Assembly: GCA_021325145.1 (NCBI GenBank)
Contig: JAJPHR010000103.1
Location: forward strand, 124,001 to 188,000
Length of the DNA: 64,000 nucleotides
Direction of reading: 5' to 3'
DNA from: Verrucomicrobiota bacterium
GTDB taxonomy: Bacteria; Verrucomicrobiota; Verrucomicrobiia; Limisphaerales; Pedosphaeraceae
Shown here: positions 26,401 through 33,887 of the stretch, one piece after another
Numbering within the stretch: the first letter of the stretch is position 1
How the letters are laid out: each line of letters opens with the position of its first letter
The notes under the pieces: generated by a model
What the model was told of the DNA's origin: nothing
The model's input: only the letters and a program-made list of their open reading frames with translations
Databases searched by the model: none
Position numbers and translations under genes: made by a program

Positions 26401-26643
26401 CTGGCCTGCCGTGTGCGCCTGCGACCCGTGTTAATGACCTCGTTGGCAACCCTTATCGGCTTGATCCCCATGGCCTTGAAACTCGGCGCAGGCGGCGAAG
26501 CCTACGCGCCACTGGCGCGTTCCATCATCGGCGGCCTGTCGGTATCCGTGGTGCTCACCCTGTTCATCGTGCCCGCGGCCTACTTCCTGATCTACCGAAA
26601 AGCGGAGGCCAAACGCACGGCATTGGCTCCAACGACGCCATGA
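23470..26643 (+). CDS. RND-family efflux pump permease
   Basis: A 1057-residue RND transporter of the hydrophobe/amphiphile or metal exporter type. Two repeats, each of an N-terminal helix, a large periplasmic loop and a helix bundle, are evident (YPYLIVVICLITCVVGVTSL; GLILSTVLVYLILVAQFRSF in the second half). In the fourth helix the usual proton-relay Asp-Asp pair reads Asp-Asn (SRLIDNSVVVLENIFRHLEM). It trimerises with the adaptor and TolC protein encoded on either side. Drug versus metal specificity cannot be settled; Met-rich CusA signatures are not evident. Its stop overlaps the next start (ATGA at 26640). Confidence 0.96.
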   Translation: MSRFALKYPYLIVVICLITCVVGVTSLVRMPVDLFPPIKIPVVVVATFYSGMPPEQIENDITGQFERMFTLAPGINHMESRSLTGVSLIKVYFQPGSNPDSDVTSVANLAMASLRYLPPGTLPPIVMQFDASSLPVCLVTLKGEGMSESQLRDFGQYTIRNQMAGVPGASVPPAFGGRYRQIMVYVDPLKLEAHNLSVMDVVRNVNEANLILPAGDVKIGPFDYNVYANSQINAMKDINMLPLKTEGEASVLVADVGKAQDAAQIQVNKVRVNSQPSVYLPVLKQGGDANTIAVVSGVKRVVSKLLDVPKQLITEVVFDQSVFVKSAIENLIHEGTIGLVLTGVMILVFLGSLRATAAVFLSIPLSALATFIALALGGSTVNTMILGGLALAFSRLIDNSVVVLENIFRHLEMGESPAVAAERGGQEVALPVLAATLTTAVVFFPVTFLYGVSRFLFSALALSVVLSLFASYFVAMTVVPLFCAKLIKGHAGHDAAPAKPAGTGPAVKPGWGARFNTWFNGKFNRMLDRYQGALNLGLMRPLGTVLGITGIFVLSLGLYPLIGKSYFPRTDPGQFVINVKAPSGTRLELTDQLVGQVEDVVREVVPPHDLKIIVANIGITPGFSSILNPNSAPHTAFVQVGLNDERQRDSFAYMNLVRERLRRKLPQLSAYFQTGGLVDAILNQGMPAPLDIQISGMDMKGDHEIASKIAQQVRALPGVSDVLVPQDVDYPALKIDIDRERASELGLSAKELVDSLITALTSNGMIAPSYWIDPKTGNNYLLTVQYPENLVRNLPELGSMPLRAPHLKQPTRLDSVVHISHILAPTEVDHYQIRRTVDVYVAPTGEDLSQIYAGVQKIVAQTKLPENTTATVRGTVAAMHESLKSFSLGLILSTVLVYLILVAQFRSFMDPFLILLAVPTGLAGVLLVLFISGTTVNVMSLMGVVMMVGIVVSNSILIVEFINRLRAEGRPLRDAVSLACRVRLRPVLMTSLATLIGLIPMALKLGAGGEAYAPLARSIIGGLSVSVVLTLFIVPAAYFLIYRKAEAKRTALAPTTP

Positions 26644-28070
26644 ATACCCAAAAGGCTGACGCGCTTGTTTCCCAGCCCGACAGGGCGAAAGAAAATAGCC
26701 CGCCAATTTATCGATGGATGGGCCGCCAGCAAAACAAGTCCGGGCAGGAACGAAAGAACATTTTGCCCATGCTCTGCGGCTTCCATCTCCTGCTCCTGGC
26801 TGCCGTCCCGGCTTTATCAGCCGCGCAGCCCGCGGTCACCAATCCACCGGCCCGCATGCTCTCGCTGAAAGAAGCCGGGGAAATCGCCATCGCCCGCCAC
26901 CCTCGCATCAGCGAGGCGGATTTGTTGGCCCTCGCCTCGAAACAAGTGGTCCGCGAAGCCCGCTCGGCTTACTACCCCACGGTCGCCTTCAACGCCACTG
27001 CGGTGGACGCTTTGGACAGCAATACCCGCATTGCCGCTGGCGGACTGAACAATCCCCTGATCATCGACCGCGAATCTCAAGGCATCAACATAACCCAGCT
27101 TATTACCGACTTTGGCCGCACGCACAACCTGTCCGTCAGTTCCGAACTGCGTTCGCGCGCCGAACAGGAAAACGCCCTCGCCACCCGCGCCCAGCTCCTG
27201 CTCGAGGTCAACTCCGCCTACGCCGACGCGCTCCGCGCGCAATCCACTTTGGCCGTCGCCCGCCAAACCGTGGACACGCGCCAATTGCTCTACGACCAGG
27301 TCAGCCAGCTCGCCAGCAACCAGATCAAATCCGAGCTGGACGCCAGCCTCGCCCGCGTAAGCCTCGAAGAAGCCCGCCTGCTGCAAGCCGGGGCGCGGAA
27401 TGATTTACAAGTGTCATTCGCCGTGCTTGCGAACCTGCTGAATGAACCGGGCCCGCCCGCCTTCCAACTCATTGACGAACCCCTCCGTTCCGCGCCCGTC
27501 ACGAATGCCGCCGACCTCGTGGAACTCGCCTTGCGGGAACGGCCCGAGCTTCTCCGCGCCCGCTTCCAGCGCGAAGCCGCCGAACGGTTCGCGCGCGCCG
27601 AGCACGATCTGCATTATCCAACCATCAGCGCGGCAGCCGTCGGCGGTTTGACTCCGGCCCGCGATCCGCGCTTGAACCAGGATTATGGCGCGGCCGGCGT
27701 GAACGTCAGCATCCCCATTTTCGACGGCATGCTCTTCTCCGCGCGCGCGAAGGAAGCGCAATTGAAAGCCGAGGCCGCGCAAAAGGAACTTGAAGCCCAG
27801 GAGCTCAACGTGGTGCGGGACGTCCGCGTGTCCGCGGTGAACCTGAGCTACGCGCTGGAACGCATGGAGTTGACCGCCCGGCTGGTGGAAACCGCCAACC
27901 AGGCCTTCGACCTCGCCCAGGCGCGTTACAAAGTCGGTTCCAGTTCCATCGTCGAACTGAGCCAGGCGCAACTGGCGCAAACCCAGGCCCAAATCGACCA
28001 GGCCCGGGCGAAATACGAATACCAAATGCGCGAAGCCATCGTGAATTTCCAAACCGGACAGATGCGCTAA
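26640..28070 (+). CDS. TolC-family outer membrane efflux protein
   Basis: A 476-residue outer membrane factor with the duplicated OEP domain. The first repeat has EIAIARHPRISEADLLALAS and the second LVELALRERPELLRARFQRE. The long helices end with AQARYKVGSSSIVELSQAQL. The coupled ATG at 26640 gives a 43-residue polar leader before the signal-like segment MLCGFHLLLLAAVPALSAAQ; the ATG at 26769 may be the true secretory start. It completes the tripartite pump. No T-run terminator follows, but repeat elements begin about 100 bp downstream. Confidence 0.94.
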   Translation: MNTQKADALVSQPDRAKENSPPIYRWMGRQQNKSGQERKNILPMLCGFHLLLLAAVPALSAAQPAVTNPPARMLSLKEAGEIAIARHPRISEADLLALASKQVVREARSAYYPTVAFNATAVDALDSNTRIAAGGLNNPLIIDRESQGINITQLITDFGRTHNLSVSSELRSRAEQENALATRAQLLLEVNSAYADALRAQSTLAVARQTVDTRQLLYDQVSQLASNQIKSELDASLARVSLEEARLLQAGARNDLQVSFAVLANLLNEPGPPAFQLIDEPLRSAPVTNAADLVELALRERPELLRARFQREAAERFARAEHDLHYPTISAAAVGGLTPARDPRLNQDYGAAGVNVSIPIFDGMLFSARAKEAQLKAEAAQKELEAQELNVVRDVRVSAVNLSYALERMELTARLVETANQAFDLAQARYKVGSSSIVELSQAQLAQTQAQIDQARAKYEYQMREAIVNFQTGQMR

Positions 28071-28170
28071 ATCCCAAATCTCAGTCCCACTTCTCTTTTT
28101 CCGTCCGATTTTCGTCCCTCGTTCCCCTTTCAAATCTGAGATTTCCAATTCTCCCGCTTCAGCCCGCGCG

Positions 28171-28240
28171 CCTGGCGTTTGGGCCAGCGGCCCAGGCAGG
28201 AAGTGTAAAGAAAACCAAAAGCACCAACGGCGCGATTCAT
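28171..28240. repeat. GGGCC/GGCCC palindrome with CCAACGGCGCG motif
   Basis: A TGGGCC-AGC-GGCCCA palindrome at 28180-28194 is followed at 28222-28240 by CACCAACGGCGCGATTCAT. The same two motifs recur in the array at 47449-47690, so this is a solitary copy of that repeat. Confidence 0.7.
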
Positions 28241-28304
28241 CCTTCCCGGGTAACGTAGGGCGCTAATATCTTGCTAATGGAACCCATATTCCTATCGTGA
28301 TCTC

Positions 28305-28433
28305 ATGTCCGCGGAGTTCCATTATCTGTTCGTTAATTATTGCGCGAAGGACGAGCTTGTGGTGCATCCGCCCGCCGAGCGGTTGCGCGAGGATGGCGGT
28401 GGTTTAGCTTTCCACGTCAGGCTCCATTTATGA
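28305..28433 (+). CDS. possible 42-residue small protein coupled to the RNA ligase-like gene
   Basis: A short frame from ATG 28305 reads MSAEFHYLFVNYCAKDELVV and ends FHVRLHL. Its TGA overlaps the ATG of the next gene by 4 nt (ATGA at 28430-28433), the arrangement of translationally coupled genes elsewhere in this window. The composition is protein-like, but I recognise no family and see no strong ribosome site. It could instead be the tail of a decayed gene. Confidence 0.35.
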   Translation: MSAEFHYLFVNYCAKDELVVHPPAERLREDGGGLAFHVRLHL

Positions 28434-28960
28434 TCGAGCACCGCTCCTATATAGTGGCCGAGATTCCCGAGCCTGTGCGTTCACAAGTTCAAGCATTACG
28501 CGATTCGCTCAACACCCTGACAGCCAAACTGCCAGTTGAGATTACGCTTGCCGGTTCGTCGGGAGTGGGGCCGATCCCTGCCGGTACCGATTTGTCGCTC
28601 GTTAAACGCCACTTGGATCGGACACTCTCAGGTATTTCTCCTTTCTGCGCGCGGTTTTCAGCCATTCGCGCGTTTCCGAACACTTCCATCTTTTTTCTGG
28701 AACCATTCGACCGCTCGCTTTTTGACCATCTGCATCAGGAGTTGCGCATCTCTGGCATTCCCTTTTCGGAGATTCAGTGGCCTTACACTCCACACTGCAC
28801 ATTACGCGGAGGAAAACCACTGAGTGCAGGCGCGGCATCCGAGCTTGCTGCCCGTTCGTTTCCTCAAGAAGAATTCCGGATCAACACAGTTTCTGTTTAC
28901 CAACTCGACAGCACCTCGCTGGATTATAAGTTGCTTTATCAGCGAATGCTTGGAGCCTGA
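28430..28960 (+). CDS. 2'-5' RNA ligase/cyclic phosphodiesterase-like (2H) protein
   Basis: A 176-residue protein of the 2H phosphoesterase/LigT-like fold. The second HxT motif is intact (WPYTPHCTLRGG). The first, expected as HxT, reads VEITLAGSSGVGPIPAGTDL, so its His is replaced by Glu. Subfamily text such as SLFDHLHQELRISGIPF supports the fold. The start is the ATG at 28430, overlapping a small upstream frame; the in-frame extension from 28340 is not family-like. With one active-site His missing, RNA ligation or cyclic phosphate hydrolysis is doubtful; a binding role is possible. Confidence 0.72.
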   Translation: MIEHRSYIVAEIPEPVRSQVQALRDSLNTLTAKLPVEITLAGSSGVGPIPAGTDLSLVKRHLDRTLSGISPFCARFSAIRAFPNTSIFFLEPFDRSLFDHLHQELRISGIPFSEIQWPYTPHCTLRGGKPLSAGAASELAARSFPQEEFRINTVSVYQLDSTSLDYKLLYQRMLGA

Positions 28961-29384
28961 CCATGCGAGAGGCTGTTTGAAACTCCCTGGTCGGATTGAA
29001 ACAGGAGCAGGGCGGGAAAATTTCTTTCGGGATATAATTCTCCTTTTTGGATTCGACTGCCGCGGAAGATTTATGGCCGGAAGGTCATGACCGAATTTTC
29101 GCCCAGGCATTCACCGAAGCCAGCCTCGACTGACAGGATGATGCCCGAAGATGGACGCATGCCACCACTGAGGAATTACTTCTTTTTTGAAGACCTTGTG
29201 CCGGGCCGTCGAACCCTGTAAATGCAAAGCCCACCTGATGAAAACCTGGGGTGCAAACCCTATGGTTTGCGCCGTCCCCCGCTTTATACGCTCCATGACA
29301 CAGCAAGCCGGTGCGACATTGTCGCCAAAGGAAACCACGACGATTCGCGCCCGTCACGCACCAATCAAACAACCCGGCTCAATT
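28961..29384. other. intergenic region with one strong hairpin
   Basis: A 424-bp gap with no convincing gene. At 29250-29273, GGTGCAAACC and GGTTTGCGCC form a 10-bp stem with one G-T pair and a CTAT loop. Another short frame near 29160 (MPPLRNYFFFEDLVPGRRTL then stop) recalls the start of MaoC-type proteins but ends at once. The region in front of 29385 shows no obvious promoter. Confidence 0.5.
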
Positions 29385-29936
29385 ATGAAAAATGATTCGA
29401 ACCTTTCCGGCTATCTTTTCCTGGTGATGTGGATTTTTGGAGTCGGCTGTGCATCCCCGAACGTCAATCCCGCCACCCCGAAGGCTCATACGGGTTATGT
29501 GGATCTTTACGCTGATTCAACTGGAGAGCTGAGCTGGCAAGTCGTGCAAATGGACCCGGGCAGTGGAAAAGGGAAAACTGTTTTTTTCGACCTGAAGCCG
29601 CCGCGGGACAAAATCCTTCGTTTTGCCTTCCCGCCGGGTCAATATCTATTGCAAGTGACTTTTCTCAACCAGGCCATCGAAAAACCGGTTGAATTCAAAG
29701 TCGACGTGCAGGAAGGAATGGTGACACCCGTGCTGGTGCGCCTGGAAGAAGCCGGGACAACTTCGGTCCAAACCAAGGAATATCGAGCAGGACCAACTTA
29801 CGGGGGGAAATATGGCAAGCGTACAAAGCATGGCGCCTATGAGGGCCAAATGTTTCGAATCAAAACCGAAGTGCACGAGCCGGTGCTCTACCGCACTAAA
29901 GAACAAATGCCTTATAACAGTTCGTCCCTGAAATAG
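29385..29936 (+). CDS. hypothetical lipoprotein
   Basis: A 183-residue protein with a short lipoprotein signal (MKNDSNLSGYLFLVMWIFGV then GC, Cys at about residue 22). The mature part has KTVFFDLKPPRDKILRFAFP and PGQYLLQVTFLNQAIEKPVE, a beta-rich stretch like small surface or periplasmic domains, and a basic Gly/Tyr-rich C-terminal part. The ATG at 29385 is chosen because the upstream in-frame text back to 29187 is intergenic hairpin DNA. Function unknown; compare the lipoprotein at 18709. Confidence 0.72.
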   Translation: MKNDSNLSGYLFLVMWIFGVGCASPNVNPATPKAHTGYVDLYADSTGELSWQVVQMDPGSGKGKTVFFDLKPPRDKILRFAFPPGQYLLQVTFLNQAIEKPVEFKVDVQEGMVTPVLVRLEEAGTTSVQTKEYRAGPTYGGKYGKRTKHGAYEGQMFRIKTEVHEPVLYRTKEQMPYNSSSLK

Positions 29937-30030
29937 AGCGTGAGGTGTCCCTGAACCGACGAACCGCACCATTCGCGCCTGGCCCGTTTTTCATCGTCAA
30001 TCAGGCGCTATTCCGCCAACTTGATTGGGC

Positions 30031-31113
30031 ATGGAATCGGTGCGTTTGAACGCCTTGCGGGAGCAAATCCGAACGGCGAAAAAAATTCTGGTCGTTGACC
30101 TGGGCTTTCTCGGGGATTCGGTGCATCTCATTACGGCGTTGTGGGAAATCAAACGCTTCGCCCCAACCGCCGCGCTGCACGTGGCCGCCGCGTCTGTGGG
30201 AGCCGAGGTGCTGCGGCTCGCGCCTTGCGTCGATAAAGCCTGGGCCGTTGAGTTGCACCCCGCCAAACGCAGACTGGCCGACCAGTGGCGTATCGTCCAA
30301 GCGTTGCGGCGGGAGAATTACGATATCGCCTTCAACACCTCGGGCGCGGACCGAGCCACCATTCTGACCGCGTTCAGCGGAGCTCGCTGCCGCATCGGAT
30401 GTCCGGGTGGGCGTCGGCATTTTTGGGATTCGCTGGCCATTCATCACTGGGTGCCGCGGCAGCCGAGTGTCATGCCCGCGTTCGAGCAGCGCAGGCAAAT
30501 GCTTGCGGCGTGCGGTTTGACGCTCGAAGCGCCGCGCTGGGAGTTGCAAATTCCGGATGTAGCGACCCGCCGAACCGAGGCCATCGCGCCGGAAGGAGCG
30601 ATCCATTTTTCCATCAACGCGAGCACGCCGCTCAAGGAATGGCCGCTGGAAGGCTGGGTCGATTTGGCGAAGCGTTTGCTGGCCGCTGACGCGCAATTGC
30701 GGATCGTGGCCACGGGCAGCGCTAACGCGCGGGAACAGGAACGATTGCGCACCCTCGCAACCAGCGTCGCAAATGAACGACTCGCCGTGCTTCCGCCCGA
30801 TTTGGCCATCGCCGAGCTCGCGGCGGTGCTTCGGCGCTGCCGGTTGCACGTCGGCGCGGATTCGGGGGTGCTGCATCTGGCCGTGGCGACCGGCATTCCC
30901 ACGTTATCGCTTTTCCGCGATTACCATGATGCCAGCGCGTGGCATCCAACCGGCCCTGCTCATCGCGTGCTCACCGTACCCTGCCAGTGTGTGAACCGCC
31001 GCGATCCTCCCTGCGCCGCCAAAGGCCGGGCCGAGTGCCTCGCCGCATTGCCGCCGGCGGAAGTGGAAATGGCGGCGCTGAAGCTGCTGTTCAGCGATTC
31101 ACGCGCGCGGTGA
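30031..31113 (+). CDS. glycosyltransferase family 9 (heptosyltransferase-like)
   Basis: A 360-residue GT-B glycosyltransferase of family 9, which adds heptose or a related sugar to lipid A core-type acceptors in the cytoplasm. The N-terminal half has KKILVVDLGFLGDSVHLITA; the C-terminal half has FSINASTPLKEWPLEGWVDL and the donor-site text LHVGADSGVLHLAVATGIPT. The ATG at 30031 is preferred over a TTG at 30025. The Cys-rich tail (VPCQCVNRRDPPCAAKGRAEC) is odd and might bind metal or form disulfides. It starts a cluster of envelope-glycan genes. Confidence 0.93.
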   Translation: MESVRLNALREQIRTAKKILVVDLGFLGDSVHLITALWEIKRFAPTAALHVAAASVGAEVLRLAPCVDKAWAVELHPAKRRLADQWRIVQALRRENYDIAFNTSGADRATILTAFSGARCRIGCPGGRRHFWDSLAIHHWVPRQPSVMPAFEQRRQMLAACGLTLEAPRWELQIPDVATRRTEAIAPEGAIHFSINASTPLKEWPLEGWVDLAKRLLAADAQLRIVATGSANAREQERLRTLATSVANERLAVLPPDLAIAELAAVLRRCRLHVGADSGVLHLAVATGIPTLSLFRDYHDASAWHPTGPAHRVLTVPCQCVNRRDPPCAAKGRAECLAALPPAEVEMAALKLLFSDSRAR

Positions 31114-31184
31114 ATTCAAGAATTGCAGCCACAAACCATTCTTGACCCTCTCTCCGCTCAAGACCCATCATCGCCGCGATTTAG

Positions 31185-31267
31185 GGCCTATCTCGGTAGG
31201 GCGCGTCACTCCGTGCGCGCCGACGGCGGGCAGGGGACTGTCCGCCCTACCAGGATAGGTTCTTAGT
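31185..31267. repeat. 56-bp palindromic repeat, extended copy B
   Basis: Core 31196-31251 begins GTAGGGCGCGTCACTCCGTG and ends TCCGCCCTACC. Here the inverted ends extend outward: GGCCTATCTCG on the left pairs with CAGGATAGG on the right. That shows the full element is about 80 bp. It sits between the GT9 and MBOAT genes. Confidence 0.9.
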
Positions 31268-31278
31268 AATCGGCGGCG

Positions 31279-32772
31279 ATGTTGTTTAGTTCCTACATCT
31301 TCCTGTTCGCGTTTTTACCCGTGACACTCAGCGGGTTTTGCGTGTTGTCTCGCTGGGCGGGACCCAAGCCGGCGAAGCTCTGGCTGACCCTGGCTTCCCT
31401 GGTGTTTTACGGTTGGTGGAACCCGATCTATGTGGGTCTGATCGTTCCCTCGATGCTGTTCAATTACTGGCTCGGCCGCCGCATCGGCAACACGATCCGC
31501 TCCGGACGTTCAGCAAAAGCCGCTTTGTTCCTTGGAGTCGGCGCGAATCTCCTGCTGCTCGGCTATTTCAAGTATGCCGGTTTTTTCGCCGCCAACGTCA
31601 ATGCGCTCTTCGGCACGCATTGGCTGCTGAACAAGATCGTTCTGCCGCTGGGAATTTCCTTTTTCACCTTCACACAAATCGCCTACCTCGTGGACGCCAG
31701 CCGGGGCGTGGTTTGTGAATACGACCTCGGCGATTTTCTGCTGTTCATCACCTTCTTTCCGCACCTGATCGCCGGCCCCATCATCCACCATCGCGAGATG
31801 ATGCCGCAATTCGCAGAACCGCGGACCTATCATTTCAACTGGGACAACCTGGCTGTGGGGCTCGGCATCTTCGGCATCGGCCTTTTCAAAAAAGTGCTCA
31901 TTGCCGACTCCTTGAGCGGCCATGCGGCAACGGTCTTTGGTGCTGCGACCAATGGGCCGCTCTACGCGCGTGACGCCTGGGCGGGCGTGCTCTGCTACAC
32001 CTTTCAGATTTACTTCGATTTTTCCGGCTACTCGGACATGGCCATCGGACTGGCGCGCATGTTCGGCATCATTCTGCCTTTGAATTTTAACTCCCCGTAT
32101 CGCGCCACCAATATGATCGAATTCTGGCGTCGCTGGCACATGACATTGTCGCGGTTCCTGCGCGACTACCTTTACATTCCGTTGGGGGGGAACCGGCACG
32201 GGGAGGCGCGGCGATATTTGAATCTCGTCGCGACGATGGCCCTGGGTGGATTGTGGCATGGCGCAGCGTGGACGTTCGTTCTCTGGGGACTTTTCCATGG
32301 CGTCTGTCTGGCGGTGAATCATCTGTGGAATGCCCTCAAACCGTCCGGTGGGCGGATTGGGCCGTGGCCCATGTGGCTGGCTGATTGGACTGGACGTGGA
32401 CTGACTTTTGTCCTGGTGATGATTGGTTGGGTGCTGTTTCGAGCCGCTGATTTGCATGCCGCGTGGCATTTGCTGGAGGCGATGTTTGGAATTAGCGCCG
32501 TGCCCGCGGTTGGGATGCCGGCCTTGCTGAAAGTGAAGCTTTGGTACTGGCTGATTGGATTGCTCGCCTTCGTGTGGCTGCTGCCAAACACCGCCCGAAT
32601 TGTGCGGGACTATCAAGCTTATCCGGAAGCCGCGCCTGGCCCAAGGGACGCGGTCGGCGCGTGGCTCCGCTGGCGGATCAACCCCGCGTGGGCCTGTATT
32701 GGCGGCTTGCTGCTGGCGGCGTCAGTGCTGTCGCTCTCCAAGGCGGGGGAGTTTCTGTACTACAATTTCTAA
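31279..32772 (+). CDS. MBOAT-family O-acyltransferase (AlgI-like)
   Basis: A 497-residue polytopic membrane protein of the MBOAT family, AlgI/DltB-like, which moves acyl groups across the membrane to acetylate a polysaccharide. Typical text is FFPHLIAGPIIHHREMMPQF, QIYFDFSGYSDMAIGLARMF, GIILPLNFNSPYRATNMIEF, and the active-site His region ALGGLWHGAAWTFVLWGLFHG. The next gene, separated by one base, is an SGNH/AlgX-like partner, the usual pairing for exopolysaccharide O-acetylation. Confidence 0.95.
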   Translation: MLFSSYIFLFAFLPVTLSGFCVLSRWAGPKPAKLWLTLASLVFYGWWNPIYVGLIVPSMLFNYWLGRRIGNTIRSGRSAKAALFLGVGANLLLLGYFKYAGFFAANVNALFGTHWLLNKIVLPLGISFFTFTQIAYLVDASRGVVCEYDLGDFLLFITFFPHLIAGPIIHHREMMPQFAEPRTYHFNWDNLAVGLGIFGIGLFKKVLIADSLSGHAATVFGAATNGPLYARDAWAGVLCYTFQIYFDFSGYSDMAIGLARMFGIILPLNFNSPYRATNMIEFWRRWHMTLSRFLRDYLYIPLGGNRHGEARRYLNLVATMALGGLWHGAAWTFVLWGLFHGVCLAVNHLWNALKPSGGRIGPWPMWLADWTGRGLTFVLVMIGWVLFRAADLHAAWHLLEAMFGISAVPAVGMPALLKVKLWYWLIGLLAFVWLLPNTARIVRDYQAYPEAAPGPRDAVGAWLRWRINPAWACIGGLLLAASVLSLSKAGEFLYYNF

Positions 32773-32773
32773 T

Positions 32774-33730
32774 ATGGGCACCGCTGCGCGTCGCTATGTG
32801 TTGTTCTCGCTGGGCGTGGCGGGGTTGTTGGCTCTGGCGGTGGGTTTGTTCAATTTCCTGGTGGATCCCTACAATCGTTTTGGCAATAACCGGTTGGGGG
32901 TTTACATCTCCGCCGAACGTGAGTCCAAGGCCGTGGAAGTGCGCCGCTATCCTCACAACGCACTGCTGATCGGGAACAGCCGCATGGCCATGATTCCCGC
33001 GGACCAACTCGAATCCTTTCACTTTTTCAACGGCGCATTCGGTGGCGGGACAGCGGAGGAGGAATATTATTTCCTCGAACATTTTGCCTCGCGGGAAGAA
33101 CTGGTGATTTTGGGCATTGATCTGGGCCAATGCGATCCACTGACACTGCAAGGCGACATTTTCGCCCCGCCCGGTTTGAGCGGGACACTCGACAACCTGC
33201 TGAGCTTGCAGACGGTGGAGTATTCCATGAGAACGATCCTGGACCATCGGGCCGGCAAATCTGCGTCGATGCGGAGGGACGGGTCGTTTGACGCCCGCAG
33301 GTGGTTCGAACTCTACGATCACGAGAACTCCGCCTACACCGAATGGCAATTGGACGGACTCAAGCGCGGTGTGGACAATTACGCGACGCCGACGCAGGAG
33401 CGGATGACATTTTATCGCAAGATCGCCGAACTGCTGCGCCAACGGAATATCACCTGCGTAGTCGTGGTGCCGCCATTCCACGAGGCGCTGGCCAAATACA
33501 TTCAAACGAGCCCCACACTGTCCGCGTACCAAGCCTGGCGGCGCGAACTCGGTTCCATCTTTCCCATCGTGGTGGACCTCTCGCTGGGACCGGATTGCGC
33601 GGCGGAAAACTTCTTCAAGTCGGACGTGGTTCATTTCAAACCGGAAGCCGGAGTGCGCTTGTTCAATGCGAAAGTAATTCCCGTCGCGCTTGAAGCGGTG
33701 CGCGCGCATGCGGGCGCGGTTCAGAGGTAG
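32774..33730 (+). CDS. membrane-anchored SGNH/AlgX-like protein
   Basis: A 318-residue protein starting one base after the MBOAT stop. One N-terminal helix (RYVLFSLGVAGLLALAVGLF) anchors a periplasmic domain. The SGNH-type nucleophile block may be ALLIGNSRMAMI (usual GxSR), and a late D-x-x-H block reads FKSDVVHFKPEAGVRLF. These match AlgX/AlgJ/DltD-like partners of MBOAT acyltransferases, which complete O-acetyl transfer onto glycans. Family assignment is from layout and these two motifs. Confidence 0.8.
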   Translation: MGTAARRYVLFSLGVAGLLALAVGLFNFLVDPYNRFGNNRLGVYISAERESKAVEVRRYPHNALLIGNSRMAMIPADQLESFHFFNGAFGGGTAEEEYYFLEHFASREELVILGIDLGQCDPLTLQGDIFAPPGLSGTLDNLLSLQTVEYSMRTILDHRAGKSASMRRDGSFDARRWFELYDHENSAYTEWQLDGLKRGVDNYATPTQERMTFYRKIAELLRQRNITCVVVVPPFHEALAKYIQTSPTLSAYQAWRRELGSIFPIVVDLSLGPDCAAENFFKSDVVHFKPEAGVRLFNAKVIPVALEAVRAHAGAVQR

Positions 33731-33744
33731 GCGCGCGAGAACGC

Positions 33745-33842
33745 GAAACACCAAAAACCAAGCTCCAAGTTTCGCAGCGTCGTATTGGAGCTTGCAGCTT
33801 GATGTTTTTCTGGAGGTTGGTGCTTGGATTTTGGTGTTTTCC
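33745..33842. repeat. CCAAGCACCAA-type long hairpin repeat, copy 2
   Basis: The left arm contains AAACACCAAAAACCAAGCTC and the right arm GGTTGGTGCTTGGATTTTGG. It is related to copies at 9335 and 59103. An in-frame upward extension of the ABC exporter gene runs through it, which is why that extension is rejected. Confidence 0.8.
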
Positions 33843-33887
33843 CAACGTTTTCCCTCTCGCTTCCCGCGCACGCACGCCGCATACTGC

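Noticed and set aside
29160-29222. Short frame beginning MPPLRNYFFFEDLVPGRRTL, like the start of a MaoC-type protein
   Set aside because: Stops after 20 residues with no continuation in other frames; too short to call a pseudogene.
33690-33887. Longer N-terminus for the ABC exporter overlapping the AlgX-like gene
   Set aside because: The extension is the translated CCAAGCACCAA repeat and is not family-like.
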